23,152 bases of DNA from Candidatus Kapaibacterium sp. GTDB lineage: Bacteria; Bacteroidota; Ignavibacteria; Palsa-1295. The notes under the pieces are model-generated. The model was not told the DNA's origin and made no database searches. It saw only the letters and a list, made by a program, of their open reading frames with translations. Below are positions 8,853 through 16,059 of the stretch, in pieces (within the stretch, counting starts at the first letter, position 1; each line of letters begins with the position of its first letter). The position numbers and the translations under genes were made by a program. The stretch spans positions 1-23,152 of the forward strand of contig JANWLI010000086.1 of assembly GCA_025450975.1 (NCBI GenBank), given 5' to 3'.

Positions 8853-10754
8853 TTACGGCCCCGAACTCTTAATGACACGCACAACGCCGGTTTTGTGACC
8901 GGAAATCTGCACGTAGTAAACGCCTGCCGCGAGGCCCTCCAGTACAACCGGAATGCTGTTCGGGCCGCTGGCAAGCCGAATGTTCTGGCTCGAAATGGTC
9001 CTTCCCAGCGCATCGCAGATCTTGAGTGTCGCATTTCCCGCCGTTGCATCCATATGCACGTAGGTTATCTCGTTGCATGGGTTCGGGATTGCCATCGTCT
9101 GATATTTCTGTGCTTCGCGATGAACAGTCAACTCCGTTTCTACCGGAATCGAAATATAAGAGGGAGTATGCGAGTGCAGAACTATAGAATTGTGCGCGAC
9201 AAGTGTGTCGCCTGGCTCGTAGAGGGCTTGGCCATTATTGAGATTTAGATCGAATCGCGGAAAGTTTGATGATGAGACGACGATCCGCAGCCGATGGCCT
9301 TTGGCGAAGGTGATCGCAAGATTCCGTAATCGGATAGAGACGGAATCTCTCACTGTCGGTTCTACGAGCGTCGGAGCTTCTGTGCTTTTCCGGAATCGAA
9401 GGCGTTGCATTGCATCGGCTATGATCACCGATCTGCCGTTAGGGTAGACATCGCATAGCCGGATACCGAAATCCGAATCGAGACGGTCTGTGGTTATCGA
9501 GAATTCTGCAACGATGGGTCCGCGAACAATGATATCTTTCGTGAGCACGTCTGTAGTGAAGACGAGAACATCGCTACGCTCTTCGATTGACTTGCTAATA
9601 TCCTGCGGTCCATGAAGCAGCGTATCGTTGAACGTGGAGGCACCGATCGAAGGCGACGGATTGCGTGGATCATAATCGAATGATATGCTTGGTCGTATAC
9701 CCGGTGGCACTTCGCGCAATACGCCGTCGTCCCAGGGAAAGAGCAGCAAATCATTGGCAGTAGCTGAGACATCGCTCCACCGATCCACAGTATGCCACGT
9801 ATGGCTTCCGAGGTCGAAGTACTGTACTCCCGGCCGCCCCTCCCAGGCAGTTTCCTGGCCGAGCAGATAGAAGCCGAAGAATTGGAATGCGAGGTCGGTA
9901 GGCACACCTGCTGCTTCCGGATACGAGAGAATACCTTGCTCAGCGGCGCCGACCTTGGTATGCAGCCATGGACCGATGACTAGCTTATGTTTATCCTTGA
10001 CAGATGCTGCGGAGCGTTCGCGCAGACTTTCGTAGCCACGAATCACAGCGTCCGGAAAGTGGTCGTACCAGCCGGTAAGTATGAGCAGCGGAATGTTGAT
10101 CTTATCCGGATAGTCGGTGAGGTTCTCGGCGATCTTCCAGTAGTTGTCGTAGGTCGGATGCTGAAGGATGAGATCGGTAGAAAGTAAACCAAGCGATTGG
10201 ACCTGCTCGTAATGCTCACGTAGAAAAACGCCGCCCGGAAAATAATTTTCGTATTCGGTCTTGTAGTTAATGATAAACGGCATCGCACAGACAAGGTGCG
10301 GCGGTTGATGCTTTGCTGTTTGGAATTGGATCAGGCCCAGCGCGGAGCCGCCCCAGGTGCCGACCTTGCCGTCGGACCATGCTTGTGCTGCGATCCACTC
10401 GACAAGATCATAACCATCGAGCCCGCGATCATACCCTGGCTTCGCTGCATCTTTTGATGCGAAGAAGCCGCGCCAATCGGCGATGACGTAGTTATACTGG
10501 AGTGAATCGTACGGAAAGCCAATGCCACCACCCTGTGGGAGATAGACTGCGATCCGAAAGAAATTCTTATTGTACGGGGTCTGAACCAGGATGGTCGGCT
10601 TTTTTACCGTGGAATCGCGGATATAGAGGTCTGCAGCGATCGACTGGCCATCACGGACGGGAAGCATCACTTCGCGGTATTTCGTCTGCCCGAAGCCGAT
10701 TCCGGCGAATAAACCGACAAAAAGGAGTGCGATACGCATGTGAGTTAGAGTCAT
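8853..10754 (-). CDS. S15/CocE-NonD family serine hydrolase (X-Pro dipeptidyl-peptidase-like) with T9SS sorting domain
   Basis: The 633-aa product has a signal peptide; the start may be the ATG at 10754 or the one at 10739 (MRIALLFVG), which gives a more typical signal. The alpha/beta-hydrolase domain shows the nucleophile S137 in GTWGGSALG, a likely acid D231 in TGWYDHF and H265 in IGPWLH, in the order expected for the S15/CocE family. Residues about 370-540 match the C-terminal jelly-roll domain of that family. The last 80 residues (AIPNPCNEI to VVRVIKS) are a T9SS sorting domain. Likely activity is release of X-Pro dipeptides or hydrolysis of acyl esters outside the cell; sequence alone does not separate these. 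A secreted M1 aminopeptidase nearby favours peptide use. It is the first gene of a probable operon with the Rieske gene. Confidence 0.88.
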   Translation of the reverse strand: MTLTHMRIALLFVGLFAGIGFGQTKYREVMLPVRDGQSIAADLYIRDSTVKKPTILVQTPYNKNFFRIAVYLPQGGGIGFPYDSLQYNYVIADWRGFFASKDAAKPGYDRGLDGYDLVEWIAAQAWSDGKVGTWGGSALGLIQFQTAKHQPPHLVCAMPFIINYKTEYENYFPGGVFLREHYEQVQSLGLLSTDLILQHPTYDNYWKIAENLTDYPDKINIPLLILTGWYDHFPDAVIRGYESLRERSAASVKDKHKLVIGPWLHTKVGAAEQGILSYPEAAGVPTDLAFQFFGFYLLGQETAWEGRPGVQYFDLGSHTWHTVDRWSDVSATANDLLLFPWDDGVLREVPPGIRPSISFDYDPRNPSPSIGASTFNDTLLHGPQDISKSIEERSDVLVFTTDVLTKDIIVRGPIVAEFSITTDRLDSDFGIRLCDVYPNGRSVIIADAMQRLRFRKSTEAPTLVEPTVRDSVSIRLRNLAITFAKGHRLRIVVSSSNFPRFDLNLNNGQALYEPGDTLVAHNSIVLHSHTPSYISIPVETELTVHREAQKYQTMAIPNPCNEITYVHMDATAGNATLKICDALGRTISSQNIRLASGPNSIPVVLEGLAAGVYYVQISGHKTGVVRVIKSSGP

Positions 10755-10777
10755 GATCGCCCGAAGAGTTTAATCTG

Positions 10778-10785
10778 CAAAGATA
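10778..10785 (-). promoter_or_regulatory. -7 element of the S15-Rieske operon
   Basis: TATCTTTG on the minus strand matches TAnnTTTG and lies 23 bases before the ATG at 10754, giving a short leader. Only 15 bases separate it from the divergent -7 box at 10801-10808. No clear -33 box is visible. Confidence 0.6.
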
Positions 10786-10800
10786 GGGGATATTTAGCTA

Positions 10801-10808
10801 TATTTTTG
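10801..10808 (+). promoter_or_regulatory. -7 element of the PorE-like gene
   Basis: TATTTTTG matches TAnnTTTG, 28 bases before the ATG at 10837. Its expected -33 region coincides with the -7 box of the divergent S15 gene, so the two promoters are physically interlocked. Confidence 0.55.
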
Positions 10809-10836
10809 CCGTGCTTCACATTACCACAGGAAACCG

Positions 10837-12930
10837 ATGCTCTACCGTTTAACACTAGGGTTGATATTGTGCGCGCAATGCACCTATGCGCAAGGTGTTG
10901 TTACCTTTCGCGACGATTTCAATGACAATAAACATGAGTGGGCGGTCGGCTCTGATGAACTTGCCGATGTATCTATTGAAGGTGGCTCCTATGTAATTAC
11001 TCACAAGAATGAGAACAGTTATTATATAAGGAACAGCCACTTCATTGACCCATCTCGAGACTACACGGTCGAAGCGGTGATGACGCAAACAGCAGGTCCG
11101 ACCGATGTGGGATTTGGGTTGGTTTGGAACGCACTTGGTGAAGATTATTCTACTTACCTTAAGATCTCCGGTTATAATGGGTATGGCGTTAGTCAATATG
11201 AAGGCGAGGAGTTTACCGCACTGGTCCCGTGGGGTGAAAGTGATGCGGTGAGGCCGATCGGCAATCCGAATAAACTGCAGGTGGTCAAGACCGTGGATAA
11301 GGTATCGTTTCGCGTTAATGGGACGGAAGTTTGCTCGCTGCCCTCAACCCAAATGTTCGGTACGAACATCGGCTTTTATGTTCAGGACACCGTTACGGTC
11401 AAGGTTGACTACATCGAAGTCCGACAAGCGAAAAAGCCGGAGATCAATATGGTGCCAGGCTTAGCAAAAGGGTTTGTCAAAGAGAATCTTGGCCCGAACG
11501 TGAATTCTGTTTACTCAGAACTGAGCCCCCTGATTTCGGCAGATGGGAATACCTTGTTTATGGGTCGTGATGCGCCGGACAATATTGGTGCGGACTCTAA
11601 CTATCAGGACAGTTGGTACTCGCAACGATTGCCTGACGGAACCTGGGGAGTGCGACGGAATACCGGGCGTCCGATCAATACCGAATCAAATACTTGTGTT
11701 GTAGGTCTGTTGCCTGACAACAACACTGCTTTGTGTCTCAACGAGTATAACCAGGACGGTTCGATCAAAGGCGGCGGTTTTTCGCTTTCCCATAAAACCT
11801 CAACAGGCTGGACGCTTCCAACAACTATTTCGCTCGATCGCTATAAAAATAAAAGTGATTTTGTCGAGGTCGGACTCGGTCCGAGTAATAGCGTGCTCGT
11901 CATTGCAGCGGAGTGCGACACGACCTATGGAGGCAGGGATCTCTATGTCACCTTTAAACGCGATGACGGAACGTGGACGCAGCCGATGAATGTGGGGCCA
12001 TCGGTGAATACCCCTGCAGAAGACATGTCGCCATTTCTTGCTGCAGATAATATGACATTGTATTTTTCTACCCGGGGAAGACCTGGGTATGGGAGTAATG
12101 ACATCTTCCTTACTCGACGTCTCGACGACTCGTGGCGTAACTGGAGCGAGCCACAAAATCTTGGTCCCGAGATCAACTCCGGTGATTGGGACGCCTATTT
12201 TTCCGTTCCGGCATCGGGTGAATATGCTTATCTGTGTTCCTGGACAAATTCATTAGGGAAGAGCGATATCTTTCGTATTAAGTTGCCCGACGCGGTCAAG
12301 CCGATTCCCGTCTTTCTTGTTTCCGGTCGGACATTTAATGCAAAGACGAAAAAGCCGATTGAAGCAGTTATTCGCTACGAGATCCTTCCGGAAGGGACGG
12401 ATGTCGGCTCTGCAGCTTCTGCTCCGGAAACCGGCGAGTACGCTATATCCCTTGCCCGTGGGAGACAGTATGGATTCCGAGCGGAAAAAGCCGGCTTCTT
12501 TCCGATCAGCGATAATCTTGATGCACGAAAGCTGGATAAGTATAGTGAAGTAAAAAAAGATCTGTACCTGGTGCCGGTCGAAGTCGGCGAAGTCATCCGT
12601 ATTAATAATGTTTTCTTTGATTTTGCCAAAGCGAGCCTGCGAGAAGAATCCTATTCCGACTTGAACCGGGTCGTCGGTTTCCTGGAAGCGAATCCATCGG
12701 TCGAGATCGAGCTTGCCGGACATACAGATAATGTCGGAGGCGATGCGGCCAACAGTAAACTTTCCGAAGACCGTATAGCCTCGGTACGCTCGTATCTGGT
12801 GTCTAAGCATATCAGTGCAGACCGCCTTACTGCCAAAGGATTTGGCGAGACAAAACCGATAGCGACGAATGACACGGACGAAGGTCGTCAGATGAACCGC
12901 CGTGTCGAGTTCAAAATCGTTAAGAAGTAG
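10837..12930 (+). CDS. PorE-like protein: LamG-like domain, PD40 propeller, carboxypeptidase-regulatory-like domain, OmpA domain
   Basis: The 697-aa product has a signal peptide (1-19, cleavage after TYA likely; no convincing lipobox). Residues about 20-197 look like a concanavalin/LamG-type jelly-roll (FRDDFNDNKHEW onwards, VDYIEV at the end). Residues about 215-480 carry PD40/TolB-type propeller blades (LSPLISADGNTLFMG, MSPFLAADNMTLYFSTRG, NDIFLTRR, SDIFRIKLP). Residues about 493-560 resemble a carboxypeptidase regulatory-like domain (VSGRTFNAKTKKPIEA). Residues about 590-697 are an OmpA domain (NNVFFDFAKASL, LAGHTDNVGG, MNRRVEFKIV). The last three domains occur in the order found in the T9SS protein PorE, which binds peptidoglycan, but PorE has TPR repeats at the N-terminus instead of a jelly-roll. 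A T9SS accessory or anchoring role is inferred from this and from the neighbouring T9SS cargo genes. Confidence 0.85.
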   Translation: MLYRLTLGLILCAQCTYAQGVVTFRDDFNDNKHEWAVGSDELADVSIEGGSYVITHKNENSYYIRNSHFIDPSRDYTVEAVMTQTAGPTDVGFGLVWNALGEDYSTYLKISGYNGYGVSQYEGEEFTALVPWGESDAVRPIGNPNKLQVVKTVDKVSFRVNGTEVCSLPSTQMFGTNIGFYVQDTVTVKVDYIEVRQAKKPEINMVPGLAKGFVKENLGPNVNSVYSELSPLISADGNTLFMGRDAPDNIGADSNYQDSWYSQRLPDGTWGVRRNTGRPINTESNTCVVGLLPDNNTALCLNEYNQDGSIKGGGFSLSHKTSTGWTLPTTISLDRYKNKSDFVEVGLGPSNSVLVIAAECDTTYGGRDLYVTFKRDDGTWTQPMNVGPSVNTPAEDMSPFLAADNMTLYFSTRGRPGYGSNDIFLTRRLDDSWRNWSEPQNLGPEINSGDWDAYFSVPASGEYAYLCSWTNSLGKSDIFRIKLPDAVKPIPVFLVSGRTFNAKTKKPIEAVIRYEILPEGTDVGSAASAPETGEYAISLARGRQYGFRAEKAGFFPISDNLDARKLDKYSEVKKDLYLVPVEVGEVIRINNVFFDFAKASLREESYSDLNRVVGFLEANPSVEIELAGHTDNVGGDAANSKLSEDRIASVRSYLVSKHISADRLTAKGFGETKPIATNDTDEGRQMNRRVEFKIVKK

Positions 12931-12940
12931 GGAAAACTAA

Positions 12941-12966
12941 ATAGGATTCTTTTAGTCCTATATTTG
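12941..12966 (+). promoter_or_regulatory. isc operon promoter with overlapping dyad (possible Rrf2 operator)
   Basis: TATATTTG (12959-12966) is a TAnnTTTG -7 element 19 bases before the ATG at 12986. ATAGGA (12941-12946) and TCCTAT (12956-12961) form a perfect 6-bp inverted repeat with a 9-base spacer, and the right arm overlaps the -7 box. The arm includes AGTCCTAT, loosely like half of an IscR type 1 site. Autorepression by the downstream Rrf2 protein is inferred. Confidence 0.5.
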
Positions 12967-12985
12967 TTTACTGTTGCGACGATTA

Positions 12986-13381
12986 ATGTTTAGGCTTTCA
13001 AAACGAGTAGAATATGGGCTTATGGCACTCCAGCACCTTGCGAGGCGCTCGGGAGTTGCTACGGCTCGGGAAATCGCCGATGCCAGCAATATCCCCTACG
13101 ATCTGCTCGCCAAGGTGATGCAGTCGCTCAAGCGCGACGGGATCATCGACTCGTACCAGGGTGTTAAAGGCGGGTATGCGCTCATGCTAACGCCTGAGGC
13201 AATTCCGCTCAAGCGTGTTATCGAAGCGCTCGAGGAAGATGTCGCTCTCACCGATTGCAATGCTAACGGAGCCCAGGGCTGCGACAGATTTGATACCTGT
13301 ACGATCCGCGAACCGCTCGGCGGATTGCAACAAAAGATGGCAGAAACATTCTCGGGTATGACGATCGCTCAATTATTATAA
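12986..13381 (+). CDS. iscR: Rrf2 family regulator, IscR-like, first gene of the isc operon
   Basis: I use the ATG at 12986 (131 aa, MFRLSKRVEYGL), which matches the normal Rrf2 start; the frame extends to a TTG at 12974. Residues 1-65 form the winged helix-turn-helix: LLAKVMQSLKRDGIIDS is the recognition part and GVKGGYAL the wing. Three cysteines, C91, C99 and C105 (C-x7-C-x5-C), sit where IscR holds its [2Fe-2S] cluster, though the spacing differs slightly from E. coli (C92, C98, C104), and the fourth ligand, His107, has no counterpart (TIRE follows the last Cys). It probably senses Fe-S status and represses this operon through the dyad at 12941-12961. iscS follows after 25 bases. Confidence 0.88.
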   Translation: MFRLSKRVEYGLMALQHLARRSGVATAREIADASNIPYDLLAKVMQSLKRDGIIDSYQGVKGGYALMLTPEAIPLKRVIEALEEDVALTDCNANGAQGCDRFDTCTIREPLGGLQQKMAETFSGMTIAQLL

Positions 13382-13406
13382 TAAGAAAAGTTTAGGACGA
13401 AGTTAC

Positions 13407-14639
13407 ATGGTACAGTTACCAATATATTTAGATAATAACGCAACTACTCCCGTCGATCCCCGGGTGCTCGATGCTATGCTGCCCTATTTCAAGGAAAGTT
13501 TTGGCAACTCGGCAAGCCGCAACCATCCGTTTGGCTGGAAGGCTGAAGAAGCGGTGGATTGGGCACGCGAAACGATCGCCAAGTATATCGGCGCAGATCC
13601 GAAGGAAATCGTTTTCACCAGCGGTGCGACCGAATCCGATAACCTCGCGATCAAAGGTGTAGCAGAGATGTACGCCTCGAAAGGCGATCACATCATTACA
13701 GCGACGACCGAGCATAAAGCGGTTATCGATACCTGCAAAGCGCTCGAGCGCAAAGGATTCAAGGTAACGTACCTTCCCGTCAATAAAGAAGGCTTCATCA
13801 GCCTTGACGATCTGAAGAATGCGATCACGGAGAAGACGATCCTCGTCACGATCATGTACGCCAACAACGAGATCGGCGTGCTGCAGGATATCGAGAGCAT
13901 CGGCAAGATCTGCCGCGAACGCGGCGTGCTCTTCCATACGGATTCGACGCAGGCGATCGGCAAAGTGGCGTTCGACGTCAATAAGATGAACGTCGATCTC
14001 GCATCGATCTCCGGACACAAGATGTACGGCCCGAAGGGAATCGGCGCACTGTATGTCCGCAAGAAGAATCCGCGTGTGAAGCTATCGGCGCAGATCGATG
14101 GCGGTGGCCACGAGCGCGGCATGCGTTCGGGTACGCTCAATGTACCTGGTATCGTCGGCCTTGCGAAGGCACTTGAAGTTTGTATGACGGACTTGAGCGA
14201 AGAGACGGCTCGCATCACCCGTCTGCGCGATAAGCTCTATAACGGAGTGACTGCCGTACTCGACGAAGTTTATGTCAACGGTCCGGACCCACTGACAGCT
14301 CCGGAATGGCGCCTGCCGAACAATTTGAATATCAGCTTTGCCTATGTCGAAGGCGAAGCAATGATGATGGGCATTAAAGACATTGCAGTCTCGAGCGGCT
14401 CGGCCTGCACGTCGGCCAGCCTCGAGCCGAGCTATGTGCTCAAGGCACTGGGCGTAGGCGAGGATATTGCCCACTCTTCGATCCGGTTCGGCATCGGAAG
14501 ATTTACGACGGAAGAAGAAATTGATTATACTATTGAGCATGTTGTAACCGCCGTTAAACATTTGCGAGAGATGTCGCCGCTCTACGAAATGGCGAAAATG
14601 GGCATCGATCTCAAGAGTGTTGAATGGGCAGCTCACTGA
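13407..14639 (+). CDS. iscS: Cysteine desulfurase IscS
   Basis: The 410-aa product is a PLP-dependent class V aminotransferase-fold enzyme that converts cysteine to alanine and passes the sulfur as a persulfide to IscU. Visible residues are the N-terminal YLDNNATTPVDP, H103 in TEHK (stacking on PLP), K205 in SGHKMYGPKG (Schiff base), the GGGHERGMRSGT loop (232-243), and the mobile catalytic C334 in SSGSACTSASLEPS. The long loop before the ASLEPS segment is typical of IscS/NFS (group I) and not of SufS. The length matches E. coli IscS (404 aa), and the C-terminal extension that contacts IscU is present. It lies between the Rrf2 regulator and the unknown 164-aa gene. Confidence 0.98.
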   Translation: MVQLPIYLDNNATTPVDPRVLDAMLPYFKESFGNSASRNHPFGWKAEEAVDWARETIAKYIGADPKEIVFTSGATESDNLAIKGVAEMYASKGDHIITATTEHKAVIDTCKALERKGFKVTYLPVNKEGFISLDDLKNAITEKTILVTIMYANNEIGVLQDIESIGKICRERGVLFHTDSTQAIGKVAFDVNKMNVDLASISGHKMYGPKGIGALYVRKKNPRVKLSAQIDGGGHERGMRSGTLNVPGIVGLAKALEVCMTDLSEETARITRLRDKLYNGVTAVLDEVYVNGPDPLTAPEWRLPNNLNISFAYVEGEAMMMGIKDIAVSSGSACTSASLEPSYVLKALGVGEDIAHSSIRFGIGRFTTEEEIDYTIEHVVTAVKHLREMSPLYEMAKMGIDLKSVEWAAH

Positions 14640-14641
14640 GT

Positions 14642-14680
14642 GTAATTACGAATTAGGAATTACGAATTACGAATTGAAAT
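14642..14680. repeat. Solo copy of the inverted-repeat element end
   Basis: This 39-base stretch of tandem AATTACG units matches 20108-20146 (the left end of the four-helix-bundle element and five bases beyond) at 37 of 39 positions. It fills the gap between the iscS stop and the ATG at 14681 almost exactly. There is no matching inverted copy downstream and no four-helix-bundle gene, so it may be a solo end left by loss of an element, or an independent repeat of the same family. Confidence 0.75.
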
Positions 14681-15175
14681 ATGGACGCTGACGTATTTAT
14701 CGATTATCCATACGAGCTTTTTAGCTTCATGCGTGAGACGCATAAGCCGGTGTTCCACAACTCGAACGTATTTCTGCGCGACGTGCAGTATGCGATCCAG
14801 GATTACTACGAGGACCGTCACGGCGTAACGATCCGTAACGATGCTGCAGAGATCCTGGCAAAAGAGGTTGCGAAGGCCTACGAGCAAAAAGGGATCTTCC
14901 GCAAGGTAAATCCGCAGGGATATTTGCTGATCTACCCGGAGCTTTTGACAACGAAAGAAGGCGGCACAAAAGGCGGTATTTGGGGCGGTTCAGCAGCTCC
15001 GCTTCCGCCACCGGCAGCAGCAGCTGTAAAGGCAGTGGCTCCGACGCCGGCAGCTTCGACAGCGGCGAAAGTGCCACCACCGCCAATGGCAGCGAAACCT
15101 GCCGTATCATCCGAAGGTGGTGCTGCAGCAGCGCCAGCAGGGGCAAAAGCGCCTCCGCCGTGGCTCAAAAAGTAA
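14681..15175 (+). CDS. Unrecognised protein between iscS and iscU, with Ala/Pro-rich tail
   Basis: I do not recognise this 164-aa protein. Residues 1-90 look like a compact alpha/beta domain (start MDADVFIDYPYELF; later DVQYAIQDYYEDRHG, EILAKEVAKAYEQKG, YLLIYPELL). Residues 95-164 form a low-complexity tail of Ala, Pro, Gly and Lys that ends PPPWLKK, probably a disordered linker with a short terminal motif. It has no cysteine, so it is unlikely to hold a cluster itself, and no signal peptide or membrane segment. Its position between iscS and iscU suggests an accessory role in Fe-S assembly, for instance a scaffold or desulfurase regulator, but this is only inference from context. Reading frame, codon use and operon placement support a real gene. 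The repeat copy immediately before its ATG leaves no evident ribosome site. Confidence 0.8.
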   Translation: MDADVFIDYPYELFSFMRETHKPVFHNSNVFLRDVQYAIQDYYEDRHGVTIRNDAAEILAKEVAKAYEQKGIFRKVNPQGYLLIYPELLTTKEGGTKGGIWGGSAAPLPPPAAAAVKAVAPTPAASTAAKVPPPPMAAKPAVSSEGGAAAAPAGAKAPPPWLKK

Positions 15176-15182
15176 GTTTTTA

Positions 15183-15227
15183 ACGTATCAACGCTGGAAA
15201 TAAAACGTATAACTACGTATAAAGAGG
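15183..15227 (+). promoter_or_regulatory. iscU leader with three ACGTAT hexamers and a ribosome site
   Basis: ACGTAT occurs at 15183-15188, 15205-15210 and 15215-15220. The last two form a small dyad, ACGTA-N4-TACGT. AGAGG (15223-15227) lies seven bases before the iscU ATG at 15235 and is a convincing ribosome site. Whether the hexamers bind anything is not known. Confidence 0.4.
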
Positions 15228-15234
15228 TAAAAAT

Positions 15235-15633
15235 ATGTATTCTGAAAAAGTACTCGACCATTACAGCCATCCGCGCAACGTCGGAACGCTGGACCCCAAC
15301 GACCCTAACGTCGGCACGGGCCTTGTAGGCGCTCCTGAATGCGGCGACGTTATGCGTCTGCAGCTCAAGATCACCGATGACGGTGTGATCGAAGATGCGA
15401 AGTTCAAGACGTTCGGCTGCGGTTCGGCGATCGCTTCGAGCTCGTTTGCTACGGAGATGATCAAAGGCAAGACGATCGACGAAGCATTCCAGATCAAGAA
15501 TACGGAGATCGTAAAAGAGCTGAATCTGCCGCCGGTGAAAATTCACTGCTCCGTACTCGCAGAAGATGCGATCAAGGCAGCAGTCAGTGATTTCCGCGCA
15601 AAGCAGGAAAAACTTAAAGAAGTACACAGCTGA
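15235..15633 (+). CDS. iscU: Fe-S scaffold protein IscU
   Basis: The 132-aa product is the scaffold on which sulfur from IscS and iron are assembled into a [2Fe-2S] cluster. The three conserved cysteines are C36 (PECGD, with D38), C62 (FGCGSA) and C105 (IHCSVLA), with H104 next to the last. The LPPVK motif that the chaperone HscA recognises is intact at 98-102. It begins MYSEKVLDHYSHPRNVG, the usual IscU start. The intact LPPVK motif agrees with hscB and hscA downstream. iscA starts seven bases after its stop. Confidence 0.98.
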   Translation: MYSEKVLDHYSHPRNVGTLDPNDPNVGTGLVGAPECGDVMRLQLKITDDGVIEDAKFKTFGCGSAIASSSFATEMIKGKTIDEAFQIKNTEIVKELNLPPVKIHCSVLAEDAIKAAVSDFRAKQEKLKEVHS

Positions 15634-15639
15634 TAAGGA

Positions 15640-16050
15640 ATGGAAACTATGGAAAATGAAGTAATGAACATGCCTTCGATCGACGAAACAACGGTCGAGA
15701 AGGCGTTCGCAAATATTAACGAAGAGATCCAGCTGACGGAAAAGGCGATGTCCGAGATCCGCAAGATCATGAGTCAGAACAACATCCCTGAGACGTACGG
15801 CCTTCGTGTCGGCGTTAAGGGCGGCGGTTGTTCGGGCCTGTCGTACTCGCTTGGCTTCGATAAAGAAGCACGCACCGGCGATAAGGTGGTCTCGAAGGAT
15901 GGCGTACAGTTGTTCGTCGATCCGAAATCGTTATTCTATCTTTCGGGCACCGAGCTCGATTACACGGATGGTCTTAATGGCCGCGGATTTGTCTTTAACA
16001 ATCCAAATGCGTCCAAGACCTGTGGTTGTGGCAGTTCGTTCGGCGTCTAA
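15640..16050 (+). CDS. iscA: A-type Fe-S carrier IscA
   Basis: The 136-aa product belongs to the HesB/IscA/SufA family, which carries iron or preformed clusters to target proteins. The three conserved cysteines are C64 in GGGCSGLSY and C128 and C130 in the C-terminal TCGCGSSF. About 28 residues precede the conserved core (ITLTEKA-like IQLTEKAMSEI at 30-40), longer than E. coli IscA (107 aa). Internal ATGs at codons 4, 9 and 11 are alternative starts, though AAGGA directly before 15640 supports the first. Position after iscU makes IscA more likely than ErpA or SufA. Confidence 0.94.
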   Translation: METMENEVMNMPSIDETTVEKAFANINEEIQLTEKAMSEIRKIMSQNNIPETYGLRVGVKGGGCSGLSYSLGFDKEARTGDKVVSKDGVQLFVDPKSLFYLSGTELDYTDGLNGRGFVFNNPNASKTCGCGSSFGV

Positions 16051-16059
16051 TGACGGGGA

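Noticed and set aside
12941..12961. Terminator of the PorE-like gene
   Set aside because: The stem has only six mainly A/T pairs and no T run, and it overlaps the isc -7 box, so an operator is more likely.
13428..14018. 196-codon minus-strand frame
   Set aside because: It is antisense to iscS and due to codon bias.
14932..15627. 231-codon minus-strand frame
   Set aside because: It is antisense to the tail of the unknown gene and all of iscU; its Ala/Gly run mirrors the Ala/Pro tail.
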